A DNA stretch of 64,000 nt from Betaproteobacteria bacterium (GTDB taxonomy: Bacteria > Pseudomonadota > Gammaproteobacteria > Burkholderiales > JACQAP01): NCBI GenBank assembly GCA_016194905.1, contig JACQAP010000020.1, positions 1 to 64,000 on the forward strand, read 5' to 3'. Of the stretch, positions 7,594 to 15,965 are shown one piece after another; the stretch's first letter is position 1, and the number at the start of each line of letters is the position of its first letter. The notes beneath the pieces are model-generated. The model was not told the DNA's origin. It made no database searches and saw nothing but the letters and a program-made list of their open reading frames with translations. Both the position numbers and the translations under genes were made by a program.

Positions 7594-9009
7594 TTGAATA
7601 TTGAGAATCAACCTCATGTGAATCGGACTGCCGTCGAACTCTGTGCGCACTCCGTTGCCGGACCGCTGGCCGCCAGAATGCGGGCCGTCAGCATCGCGTT
7701 TCTGTGTGTCTTGGGGATGATGCTGTTCATTACCATCACTGGGGCGATTGCGGCGCAGAAGACACCTAAGAAGGAAGTGCGCTTCGACCATATCAAGACC
7801 GGCTTCAATCTGACCGGCGCCCACTTGCGGGCTCGCTGCGACTCCTGCCACGTCAACGGAGTCTTCCGAGGTACACCGACCCAGTGTGCCGTCTGCCATG
7901 CGGCCGGGAACCGGTTTTCGGCGAAAGCCAAACCGCAGAATCACATTCCCACCAACGCGGGTTGCGACACGTGCCACAACACGACGGCATGGATTCCCTC
8001 GCAGTTCCGACACCAGGGTGTAGCGGCCGGCACCTGTCGCACGTGCCACAACGGGACAATGGCAAACGGACAGACACCAAGCCACATCCAGACGACTGCG
8101 TCATGCGACACCTGCCACACCACAATTTCATGGCGAGCGACGGCATTCAACCATCAGGGAGTGGCGCCCGGCACTTGTTCGACTTGTCACAACGGCGGCA
8201 GGGCGACCGGCAAGCCGGGCAACCATCTTGCGACTACCGCGTCCTGCGATACGTGCCACCGCACTACGGGATGGGTGCCCGCGAATTTCAGTCACGCAAG
8301 TGTGGCGGCAGGAACCTGTGCGACCTGCCACAACGGTTCGACCGCAACGGGTAAACCGGCGAAACATATTCCGACCACTGCATCGTGCGATACCTGCCAT
8401 CGAACCACGGCGTGGACACCGGCGACGTTCAGTCACGCCGGCATTTCGCCCGGCACCTGCGCGACGTGCCACAACGGCACCTCGGCAACCGGCAAACCGG
8501 CTACCCATATCGTGACCACCGCATCCTGCGACACGTGTCACCGGACGACGGCCTGGACACCCGCCACTTTCAGCCACAGCGGCGTTGCAGCCGGGACCTG
8601 CGCAACCTGTCACAACGGGACGTCAGCCACGGGCAAACCGGCAAATCATGTTCTCACCACGCAATCCTGCGATGCGTGTCACAAGACGACGGCCTGGACA
8701 CCCGCGACATTCAGCCATACCGGCATCGCCGCCGGCACTTGCAGCACTTGCCACAACGGTACCACCGCAAAAGGAATATCCGCCAATCACATACCGGTGG
8801 CACAAACCTTCGCCGGCGGAGTGTCTTGCGATCTTTGCCACCGGTCGACGACGACGTTTGCGTCGGCCACGATGAGCCACACAGGCGTCGTTCCCGGTTC
8901 GTGCGCGACCTGCCACAACGGCGTCCTCGCCAAGGGAAAGCCCAGGGATCATCCATCCACCACCAAGGCCTGCGACGCCTGCCACAGCACGAGGACCTTC
9001 AGCAAGTAG
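7594..9009 (+). CDS. 17-heme c-type cytochrome, diheme tandem-repeat type
   Basis: An exported protein with 17 CxxCH motifs. A hydrophobic signal lies at residues 30-54 of the 471-residue frame (AFLCVLGMMLFITITGAIAA). The frame starts at TTG 7594; the ATG at 7678 would place the signal at the N-terminus and is the likelier start. The body is built from 47-residue diheme units: CDTCHRTTAW.PATFSH, then GTCATCHNGT, then ATGKPA.HI.TTAS. The FSH histidine is a probable distal ligand. Ser/Thr/Gly-rich linkers and few charges contrast with the 27-heme protein, suggesting a different location (possibly surface-exposed). A close sigma-54-like promoter suggests its own transcription. Porin and CcmI genes follow on the same strand. 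Confidence 0.9.
   Translation: MNIENQPHVNRTAVELCAHSVAGPLAARMRAVSIAFLCVLGMMLFITITGAIAAQKTPKKEVRFDHIKTGFNLTGAHLRARCDSCHVNGVFRGTPTQCAVCHAAGNRFSAKAKPQNHIPTNAGCDTCHNTTAWIPSQFRHQGVAAGTCRTCHNGTMANGQTPSHIQTTASCDTCHTTISWRATAFNHQGVAPGTCSTCHNGGRATGKPGNHLATTASCDTCHRTTGWVPANFSHASVAAGTCATCHNGSTATGKPAKHIPTTASCDTCHRTTAWTPATFSHAGISPGTCATCHNGTSATGKPATHIVTTASCDTCHRTTAWTPATFSHSGVAAGTCATCHNGTSATGKPANHVLTTQSCDACHKTTAWTPATFSHTGIAAGTCSTCHNGTTAKGISANHIPVAQTFAGGVSCDLCHRSTTTFASATMSHTGVVPGSCATCHNGVLAKGKPRDHPSTTKACDACHSTRTFSK
7963..8808 (+). repeat. Six 141-bp tandem repeats inside the 17-heme gene
   Basis: The first base of successive CDTCH/CDACH codons falls at 7963, 8104, 8245, 8386, 8527 and 8668, exactly 141 bp apart. 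The next is at 8827 (159 bp, a six-codon insertion), then 8971. Units are similar at DNA as well as protein level, most clearly 8386-8667, so heme number could change by unit gain or loss. Confidence 0.85.
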
Positions 9010-9147
9010 CCGTATTGAGCCGGGCCGCATTGCGACGGCGATTCCGGAGATTGCAGACCAGACTTGGCCGCCGGAAAACGCGGACGGGTTTCCTGCGATC
9101 CGGAATATGTGCGCAGGCCAGCAGAAGAACAACACCAATTGCGAACT

Positions 9148-11748
9148 ATGAATTCTCCCGTTCACAGCGTTTCTGCTTTTCGAACGGCACTGTTTCGGAT
9201 TCCAGCCGTTTTTCTGGCAGTACTGCTTGCGCTTTATTCTCTGGCGACGCGAGCCGAATACCTCGACGACGTGGATGTCGACGCCAGTGGAAAGAATGTA
9301 CTCATCCGGGTCCGCTTCAACACCAGTTTCCAGTACCTGCGTCACGTTCCGGAGACGCAGGGCGATGTCCTGCAGATCTTCCTGCGACAGCAATCCGGCG
9401 ACGTGCCTCCGCCGGTGGCCGAGGAAACGAAATCGGTTGCCGCCACCGACCTGACGCCGAAAGTCATTGTGACCTACCCGCTGCAAAATGGCGCGCCCAC
9501 CAAACGGCTTCTGGTGAAGTTCGACAAAACCGTCCAGTTCCGGGTGCGGCAGGGTGTCGATCCCCACAGTATCGAAATTGTGATGCAGCCGGTCGTTGTC
9601 ACCAAACCCAGGAAGTCCACCGCGCCGCCGAAATATGCGATCTTTCTCGATACCCATGCGTCAGCCGACGAGGCGAAGGGCGCTCCGTTGCCGCCCGAAC
9701 TCTCCCGCTATGAAACGATTCTCTCGAAATCCGAGATTGCAGACGTGGAGCTCTACGACCGCAATGTCGGTTACTTCGACACCGCGGAAGCCGCCGACGT
9801 GATCCGGGAGCGGATACTCCCGAAATTCCCCAACGCCAGGGTCGTGGATACGTCCACCGGGACGAAGGTCGTCGGGGCCGAGCCGCGACCTGCAGCAGCG
9901 CCGGTGCCGCGAGCGAAGCAACAACCTCCCGTGGCGACGGCACCGGCGCTGCCGATACCGAAAACCCCGAACGTGGAACCGACCCCGGCTCCCGTTTCCG
10001 GCGCTCCGGAGGCGGCAGCGGTGCCGGCGCTCGCAGTCCCGAAGTCTCCCGAGCCGGCGTCCGTGGCGGAAAAGGGGGCACAGGCTGTCGCGTCGGCGGC
10101 AGCGCCCGACGTTGAGCGCCGGGCTCGTGAAGCGATGGAAACGGCGCGCAACGCTTTCGCGGGGAACAAATGGGACGAAGCGATCAATGCGCTGAATCAG
10201 TTGCTGATCCTGCCGCCCAACAGTCTGTCGCAACAAGCTCAGGAAATGGTGGGTCTGGCCCGGGAACGCAGCGGCCAGTTAGGCAAGGCAAAGGCGGAGT
10301 ACGAACTTTACCTCAAGCTCTATCCGGACGCCGAAGGCGCGAAACGGGTAAGGGAGAGGCTCGCATTGCTGGAACAGCGGTTCGCCAGCATGCCTGCCGG
10401 TGCGCGACTCGCGTCGGAACCGGTCGAATCGCGTGCGCCGGTCAAGACGGTTTTCGGCAGCTTCGCGCAGTACTACTACGACGGATCGACAAAATCCGAA
10501 ACCGCATTCAATACTCCCACGACTGTCGACCAGGCGACGCTTTCCAGTCGCGATCTGTCGGCGATTGTGACGACGGCCGACGCAAACGCCCGATACCGGT
10601 CGGAGCGGTCCGATATCCGGCTCGTGTTCCGCGATACCGATACCAAGAGCCTGATCGACAAGAATCCCAGCAGGAACCGGCTGGATGCGGCCTATGTCGA
10701 CTACCGCGGGCTGCAGGACCCGTATTCGTTGCGCCTTGGCAGACAGATTGGAACGAGCGGCGGAATTCTTGGGCGCTTCGACGGAGCAATTGCCGGATAC
10801 AAATTTACGAAAAACTGGCGCATCAATATGGAAGTTGGCGCACCCGTCGATTACGGCCTGGATTCGAAACGCTATTTCTACGGATTGAGCCTGGACGCGG
10901 AAAACATCCTCGAAAACTGGAGCGGGAATGTTTACGGAATCAGGCAAATGGTCGATGGCATTCCCGATCGCGAAGCGGCAGGCGGCGAGATCCGCTATTT
11001 CAAGAATGGCAATTCCCTGTATTCGATGGTGGACTACGATACGTTGTTCAAGAAGGTGAACATCGCCACGATCCAGGGAAGCGTGCAGACCAGGGGGCAG
11101 ACGACTTTTACGGTCCTGCTCGACCAACGCAAGGCGCCGCCGCTTTCGACGACGAACGCGGTGTTCGGCCAGCCTGTGTCTTCGGTCGAGGCGTTGCTCC
11201 GCACCAACACGGAGGACCAGTTGCACCAGAAGGCGCTTGCGATCACCGCAGATGTGAAGCAGGTCCTCGCGAGCGTTACCACGCCGGTGAGCGCCGCCTG
11301 GCAACTGGGCGCCGACTACCGTCTGACGAACGTGGGCCCGCTCCCGGCCTACAACGACATTCCGGCGACGCCAGGTACCGGCAACATCAATAGCTATACG
11401 TTGCAGGCGATCGGAAGCAACCTGTACTCCAGCCGGGACATCAACGTGTTCAGCGGCAGTTGGCTCAAGAGCCCGCTGTTCCATGGCGAGTACTTGTCCT
11501 ACAGCAACCTCACCGGATTCGGCCCGAAGTGGGCGCTGGAGCCTTCGTTGCGCTGGTACACGCAGCGCGACAGTACCGAGACGAAAACCGACAGATATAC
11601 CGCCGTTCTGCGGCTCACTTACGCCTGGAAGGAGAACATCTCCTTCGATGGCGAGTACGACGTGGAACGAAGCATCACGGAGAGTCCGATCCAACGGGAG
11701 AATGCGGTGCATCAGTTCTTTTATCTCGGCTATCGTTACTCGTTCTGA
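9148..11748 (+). CDS. Outer-membrane beta-barrel with TPR repeats (porin of the cytochrome cluster)
   Basis: The start is set at the ATG (MNSPVHSVSAF) that opens a clear signal peptide (residues about 12-36, ending ATRA-EYL); the 28-residue upstream extension is not signal-like. Mature order: an N-terminal all-beta region resembling an AMIN-type domain (about 38-165); a SPOR-like region; a Pro/Ala-rich linker (about 245-320); one or two TPR repeats (about 325-410); then a barrel of roughly 430 residues with alternating aromatic strands. It ends in GYRYSF, the C-terminal aromatic typical of BAM-assembled barrels. By context it would house or contact a multiheme cytochrome to carry electrons across the outer membrane. 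The opposite-strand 531-codon frame is a shadow. Confidence 0.85.
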   Translation: MNSPVHSVSAFRTALFRIPAVFLAVLLALYSLATRAEYLDDVDVDASGKNVLIRVRFNTSFQYLRHVPETQGDVLQIFLRQQSGDVPPPVAEETKSVAATDLTPKVIVTYPLQNGAPTKRLLVKFDKTVQFRVRQGVDPHSIEIVMQPVVVTKPRKSTAPPKYAIFLDTHASADEAKGAPLPPELSRYETILSKSEIADVELYDRNVGYFDTAEAADVIRERILPKFPNARVVDTSTGTKVVGAEPRPAAAPVPRAKQQPPVATAPALPIPKTPNVEPTPAPVSGAPEAAAVPALAVPKSPEPASVAEKGAQAVASAAAPDVERRAREAMETARNAFAGNKWDEAINALNQLLILPPNSLSQQAQEMVGLARERSGQLGKAKAEYELYLKLYPDAEGAKRVRERLALLEQRFASMPAGARLASEPVESRAPVKTVFGSFAQYYYDGSTKSETAFNTPTTVDQATLSSRDLSAIVTTADANARYRSERSDIRLVFRDTDTKSLIDKNPSRNRLDAAYVDYRGLQDPYSLRLGRQIGTSGGILGRFDGAIAGYKFTKNWRINMEVGAPVDYGLDSKRYFYGLSLDAENILENWSGNVYGIRQMVDGIPDREAAGGEIRYFKNGNSLYSMVDYDTLFKKVNIATIQGSVQTRGQTTFTVLLDQRKAPPLSTTNAVFGQPVSSVEALLRTNTEDQLHQKALAITADVKQVLASVTTPVSAAWQLGADYRLTNVGPLPAYNDIPATPGTGNINSYTLQAIGSNLYSSRDINVFSGSWLKSPLFHGEYLSYSNLTGFGPKWALEPSLRWYTQRDSTETKTDRYTAVLRLTYAWKENISFDGEYDVERSITESPIQRENAVHQFFYLGYRYSF

Positions 11749-11842
11749 GGCTGCGCATGCAAATTCGACAATTCGGGACCCGACCTCCAAGCGTGGAAAC
11801 GACAATCCCCGTTGCGGCCCGGCTTCGACAACAGGGGCGCCG

Positions 11843-13093
11843 ATGACTGGTTTCCTGATCGCGGCATGCGCCATGCTGTGCGCGGCGCTTGGATTCCTGC
11901 TACCGCCATTGCTGAGGCGCCCGTGGCATGAACATGCCTCGGTGGAAAATGCAACCCATGATCTGGTCGAGCTCTATAGGCAGCAGGTGACAGAAGTCGA
12001 AGGCGATTTGTCTTCGGGATTGTTGGCCGCGGGGCACCATCAGGAAGCCAGACGGGAACTCGAACGCAGAATGCTGGAGGACTTGTCGCAAGGAGCGCCG
12101 ATGCAGGCGACACAGTGGCGGATGGCGCTAAAAACGGCCCTGGGAATGCTGGTGCTATTGCCTCTTGCGGCGGCACTGCTTTACGGTCAACTCGGAAATC
12201 CCGGTGCGATGTCGGCGCCACCGGCCGGGTCGTCGGCCATGCAAGCCGGGCCGCATGCCACCTCTCCTGCGCAGATTGCGATGATGGTCGACCAACTGGC
12301 GCAGAAACTGGCCGACGATCCGGATAACCCGGACGGTTGGGCCATGTTGGCGCGGTCCTACGACGTACTGGGCCGATACCGAGACGCAGTTGCCGCGTTC
12401 AAGAGAGCAGAGGCGCTGCTGCCTGACGATGCTGCGTTGCTGGCCGACTACGCTGATACGGTGGCGATGACACAGCGGGGTCGTCTGAGGGGGAAACCGA
12501 TGCAGCTGGTGCATCGCGCGCTCAAGGTAGATCCGGACAATCCCAAGGCATTGGCGCTTGCTGGAACCGATGCTTTCGACCGTCGCGACTACCGGGGCGC
12601 GGCAACATTCTGGGAAAAGGCGCTGAAGGCCGCGCCCGAGGGTACGGAGTTCACGGCGGGATTGCGCGCCAACCTCGAGGAAGCGAGATCTCTTGCCGGT
12701 GATCGGTCGCGTCCGGCAATGGCAACGCCTGAATCGACTCAAGCGGTCGCTGCGCAAATATCGGGGCGCGTCACTCTGTCGACTTGGCTGAGAGAGAAGG
12801 CTCCGCCTGACGGCACGTTGTTCGTATTCGCCCGCGCGGAAAGCGGACCGCGCATGCCCCTGGCGATACTGCAGGCGAACGTGAAGGCCTTGCCGATGGA
12901 ATTCATCCTGGACGACAAGTCCTCGATGTCGCCCACGCTGAAACTTTCCAACTTCGACCGGGTCATCGTCTCGGCGCGCATCTCCAGGTCGGGTGACGCG
13001 TTGCCGAGGTCAGGCGACCTGATCGGAAGCAGCGGTCCGGTTCCAGTGGGAACGCGAAACCTGCAAATAGAAATCGGCGAAACCGTCAAATAA
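11843..13093 (+). CDS. ccmI: CcmI/CycH-like cytochrome c maturation protein
   Basis: A 416-residue inner-membrane protein. Residues 1-22 are hydrophobic; the segment ELYRQQVTEVEGDLSSGLL...RRELERRMLEDL is the characteristic CcmI N-terminal domain. A second TM lies at about 96-112, then TPR repeats (about 145-280), then a C-terminal periplasmic beta domain (about 305-416). CcmI presents apocytochrome to the heme ligation complex. The start at 11843 is chosen because the in-frame upstream part is antisense-like porin sequence. No other ccm gene is nearby, so this copy probably serves the 44 heme sites encoded just upstream. It converges on lldD with a 32-bp gap. Confidence 0.85.
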   Translation: MTGFLIAACAMLCAALGFLLPPLLRRPWHEHASVENATHDLVELYRQQVTEVEGDLSSGLLAAGHHQEARRELERRMLEDLSQGAPMQATQWRMALKTALGMLVLLPLAAALLYGQLGNPGAMSAPPAGSSAMQAGPHATSPAQIAMMVDQLAQKLADDPDNPDGWAMLARSYDVLGRYRDAVAAFKRAEALLPDDAALLADYADTVAMTQRGRLRGKPMQLVHRALKVDPDNPKALALAGTDAFDRRDYRGAATFWEKALKAAPEGTEFTAGLRANLEEARSLAGDRSRPAMATPESTQAVAAQISGRVTLSTWLREKAPPDGTLFVFARAESGPRMPLAILQANVKALPMEFILDDKSSMSPTLKLSNFDRVIVSARISRSGDALPRSGDLIGSSGPVPVGTRNLQIEIGETVK

Positions 13094-13125
13094 GTGGGTC
13101 CGTAGACGATACGGCGCCGGCATCG

Positions 13126-14265
13126 TTACGGTTTTTCGATGAGGACGCGCTGGTCGATCTCCGCGAGCGTCGGCCGTCCAAGCAGGGTCAGCGTAATGTC
13201 GATCTCGTCTCGCAGAATTTCGAGGGCACGTTCCACCCCCGGCTGACCTCCCGATGCAAGGCCGTAAAGCCAGGCCCGGCCGATCATGCAGGCTTTCGCA
13301 CCGAGCGCACGTGCGCGCACGACGTCGGCACCACGGCGGATGCCGCCGTCGAGGACCACTTCCAGTTTGTCGCCCACGGCCTCCGCGATTTCGGGCAGGG
13401 CTTGAACGGCGGACATCGCGCCTTCGAGCTGTCGTCCACCATGGTTCGAAACGATTACGCCGTCGGCACCGTGGCCCGCCGCAAGCTTTGCATCCTCAGC
13501 GGTCAGGATGCCCTTCAACAGTACCGGCCCGCCCCAGACCGATTTGAACCACTCGACGTCGCGCCAGCTCACACTCAGATCGTACTGTCCGGCGATGAAT
13601 TGGGTGATGGTGATCGCATCGGCGGATGCCACCTTGGTACCGACGAAGTTCTTGAAAGTGATGCGTGGCCCGAGCGCTACGTCGAACAGCCAGGAATAGT
13701 GACGGGCGAAATCCAGAATTGTGGCGGCGGAGAAGCGGGGCGGCACGGTGAAGCCGTTACGCATGTCACGTTCGCGTGGACCTTGCACTTTCGTATCCAC
13801 AGTGAGCACCAGCGCCGTGCAGCGTGAAGCCCGTGCCCTCTCAATGAAATCCTTGGTCAACTCCCGGTCGCGCAATACATAGAGCTGGAACCATTTTGGC
13901 GGCGCCGTCTCGCTGGTGATTTCCTCGATGGTGCAGGTGGACATCGTGGAAAGGCAATACGGCACGCCGTACTTTTCCGCAGCGCGGGCAGCCGCCAGTT
14001 CTCCGCGGCGAGACAGCAAGCCCGCCAAACCGGTCGGAGCGAGGATGAGCGGCGACGCGCATCGCTGCCCGAACAGCGTAATCGACTGGTCGCGCGTGGA
14101 GACATCGGTCAATGTGCGGGTGCGAAATCGCCATTTCTGGAAATCCTCTCGATTGGCCCGGAGCGTGGTTTCGTCCTGGGCACCGCCGTCGATGAATTCG
14201 AAAATGGCGCGTGGCAGCCGGCGCTTGGCCGCCGCGCGAAGGTCGTCGATATTGATGGCTTGCAT
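13126..14265 (-). CDS. lldD: FMN-dependent alpha-hydroxy-acid (L-lactate) dehydrogenase
   Basis: A 379-residue TIM-barrel flavoenzyme of the lactate dehydrogenase/glycolate oxidase family. It oxidises an L-2-hydroxy acid and passes electrons to quinone or oxygen. Seen: N-terminal INIDDLRAAAKRRLPRAIFEFIDGGAQDE, the phosphate/FMN segments LVLTVDTKVQGPRERD and GVIVSNHGGRQLEGA (catalytic His and Arg), and LDGGIRRGADVVRARALGA. Length is normal. The start is the ATG of MQAINIDDL at 14265; the in-frame extension to 14373 is not family-like. The 3' 196 bp are duplicated at 2713-2908. Exact substrate (lactate, glycolate or mandelate) is not decided. Confidence 0.88.
   Translation of the reverse strand: MQAINIDDLRAAAKRRLPRAIFEFIDGGAQDETTLRANREDFQKWRFRTRTLTDVSTRDQSITLFGQRCASPLILAPTGLAGLLSRRGELAAARAAEKYGVPYCLSTMSTCTIEEITSETAPPKWFQLYVLRDRELTKDFIERARASRCTALVLTVDTKVQGPRERDMRNGFTVPPRFSAATILDFARHYSWLFDVALGPRITFKNFVGTKVASADAITITQFIAGQYDLSVSWRDVEWFKSVWGGPVLLKGILTAEDAKLAAGHGADGVIVSNHGGRQLEGAMSAVQALPEIAEAVGDKLEVVLDGGIRRGADVVRARALGAKACMIGRAWLYGLASGGQPGVERALEILRDEIDITLTLLGRPTLAEIDQRVLIEKP
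13152..13347. repeat. Direct repeat, right copy (196 bp, within lldD)
   Basis: Partner of 2713-2908 in the same orientation, five mismatches in 196 bp. This copy lies in the intact lldD and is presumably the source or target of the recombination that placed the cytochrome cluster here. Confidence 0.9.
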
Positions 14266-14388
14266 GGATACGGTTATTTTTATTGAAGAGGGCGTGAAAT
14301 AGTTCCAGTTGTTTATTTTACGGGATGTCAACAGCCGTGATTTCAGTGGCGGACCGGAATGCTGCGCCGGCATGAATCTCGTTCTGCC

Positions 14389-15855
14389 TCAGGGACGAAC
14401 GGGATTGTCTCCCCAGTAGATCGGCGTCGGATATTTTCGCGGCTTGTGCAGGTCTTCGAGGTAAAGCGACGGCGCCATTTCCCAGGCATATTCGTTGAAG
14501 CGAATCAGCATCTCCTGCACGCGCTGGGGTTCGCGTTCGGCATGATTGTCTTCTTCCGAAGGATCGTCCTGGACATTGTAAAGCTCGTAGCGTACCGGCA
14601 AACGCGAATAGACGATCAGCTTCCAGTCGTCCATCATCAGGGCGCCGCGAAAATCCTCCATGCTTAACAACAAATCCTTGCGCGGACTGAGCTTGGCGCC
14701 CGTCATCGTCGCCCATTGGTCGATTCCATCGAGGGGTTTGGGTTGCTCGAGCCTGGCGCCGGCAATGCCAAGCAGTGTCGGGTACATGTCGGTGACGTGA
14801 ATGCGCTCCGTAACGACGCCGGCTGGGATTTTCCCCGGCCATGAAGCGATCGCGACAACGCGAAGCGACCCTTCATACAGGCTTCCCTTGCCATCGCGAT
14901 AAGGGCCGTTATCGGAAACTTCCCGTTGCACGTCACCGTCGCCGGTGGGATATTTGTTCGGCACCGCCCCGCCGTTGTCGCTGTGAAAGACGATCAGCGT
15001 GTCGGCCGTCATGGCCTTTTTCTCGAGTGCGGCCATGACCATGCCGATTGCATCGTCCAGCGCCGTCACCATGGCCGCGTAGATCCGGCGCTGCTCGTCG
15101 CGCACTTCCCTATACAGATCCAGATATTCCTTCGTTGCCTGCAAGGGCGCTTGAGGCGCATGGAAGGACAGATACAGGAACAGTGGCTTGGCGGTATCGT
15201 GCTTCTCGATGATCTGCGCGGCTTCTTTGCCGATCAGCGCGGTGCAGTAACCCTCTTCCCTGACGGACCGCTCGTTTCGATGCCAGTCGGGTTCGTAGGC
15301 CTGGTTGGTCTTGCGGAAACAGTCGATGTCGCCATTGAAGCTGCCGTAAAAGCTGTCAAAGCCGCGTTGCGTCGGCCAGTAGTCTTTCTTGTAGTGACCC
15401 AGTTGCCACTTGCCAAGCAAGGCAGTGCGATAGCCTGCCTCTTTCAACGCTTCCGGCAGCAGGCGCTCGCCGGTTGGCAGTCCGTACTGGCTCCATGGAA
15501 GAATCGACAGGGTTTGTAAACCATAGCGCATCGGGTAACGCCCGGTGAGCAATGCCGCGCGCGCCGACGTGGAATACGGCTGTGTGTAGAACCTCTCCAG
15601 GCGCACGCCCCTTTGCGCGAGTCGGTCCAGATTGGGCGTCCTGATCGCGCCGCCGTGAAATCCCACATCCTTCCAGCCAAGGTCGTCGGCCAGGATGTAA
15701 ACGATATTGGGATGCTCCGCGGCGCCAGCGCATGCCACGGAGCATCCCAGGGCTACCGTGCAGACTAGGGCCACGGTGCAGACCAAGGCCACGGTGCAGA
15801 CCAAGGCCACGGTGCAGTCCAGTAACCACGCCGCGAGTCGCAAGGCGACTCCCAT
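14389..15855 (-). CDS. Exported sulfatase-family protein with variant nucleophile motif
   Basis: A 488-residue alkaline-phosphatase-superfamily sulfatase. The start at 15855 is backed by a GGAGG Shine-Dalgarno 6 bases upstream. The signal peptide carries four near-identical six-residue blocks (CTVALV/G). Metal ligands are visible in YILADDLG (about 53-60) and FHSDNGG. The activation motif, normally Cys/Ser-x-Pro-x-Arg followed by LLTGR, reads S95-T-S-A-R99 before AALLTGRYP. The nucleophile position is therefore Ser and the usual Pro is Ser, so formylglycine formation is uncertain. It probably hydrolyses sulfate esters in the periplasm, or is inactive or a phosphoesterase. No maturase gene is nearby. 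It is divergent from the MoxR operon. Confidence 0.82.
   Translation of the reverse strand: MGVALRLAAWLLDCTVALVCTVALVCTVALVCTVALGCSVACAGAAEHPNIVYILADDLGWKDVGFHGGAIRTPNLDRLAQRGVRLERFYTQPYSTSARAALLTGRYPMRYGLQTLSILPWSQYGLPTGERLLPEALKEAGYRTALLGKWQLGHYKKDYWPTQRGFDSFYGSFNGDIDCFRKTNQAYEPDWHRNERSVREEGYCTALIGKEAAQIIEKHDTAKPLFLYLSFHAPQAPLQATKEYLDLYREVRDEQRRIYAAMVTALDDAIGMVMAALEKKAMTADTLIVFHSDNGGAVPNKYPTGDGDVQREVSDNGPYRDGKGSLYEGSLRVVAIASWPGKIPAGVVTERIHVTDMYPTLLGIAGARLEQPKPLDGIDQWATMTGAKLSPRKDLLLSMEDFRGALMMDDWKLIVYSRLPVRYELYNVQDDPSEEDNHAEREPQRVQEMLIRFNEYAWEMAPSLYLEDLHKPRKYPTPIYWGDNPVRP
15750..15821. repeat. 18-bp tandem repeat, four copies, in the sulfatase signal peptide
   Basis: Four consecutive 18-bp units (15750-15767, 15768-15785, 15786-15803, 15804-15821). 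The middle two differ by one base and the outer ones by a few. Each encodes six residues of the signal-peptide hydrophobic core, so copy-number change keeps the frame but changes core length. Confidence 0.88.
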
Positions 15856-15965
15856 AAAAATCCTCCGTCGGATCAGCCGGATGTTACATGAGAATGCAAC
15901 GCCGACGACCTGCCGGTGTGCCTTTTCGCATGGGCATTCGGTGCTGCGATACAATCGGCCGAGTC

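Noticed and set aside
7963-8808. Regular 141-bp repeats considered as a CRISPR or intergenic repeat array
   Set aside because: The period is a multiple of three, each unit encodes two CxxCH motifs and the frame is open throughout; it is coding.
10279-11874. 531-codon open frame opposite the porin gene
   Set aside because: It is a GC-frame shadow: the plus strand has signal peptide, TPR and barrel features, while this frame has no recognisable domain and unnatural Arg/Ala/Leu-rich composition.
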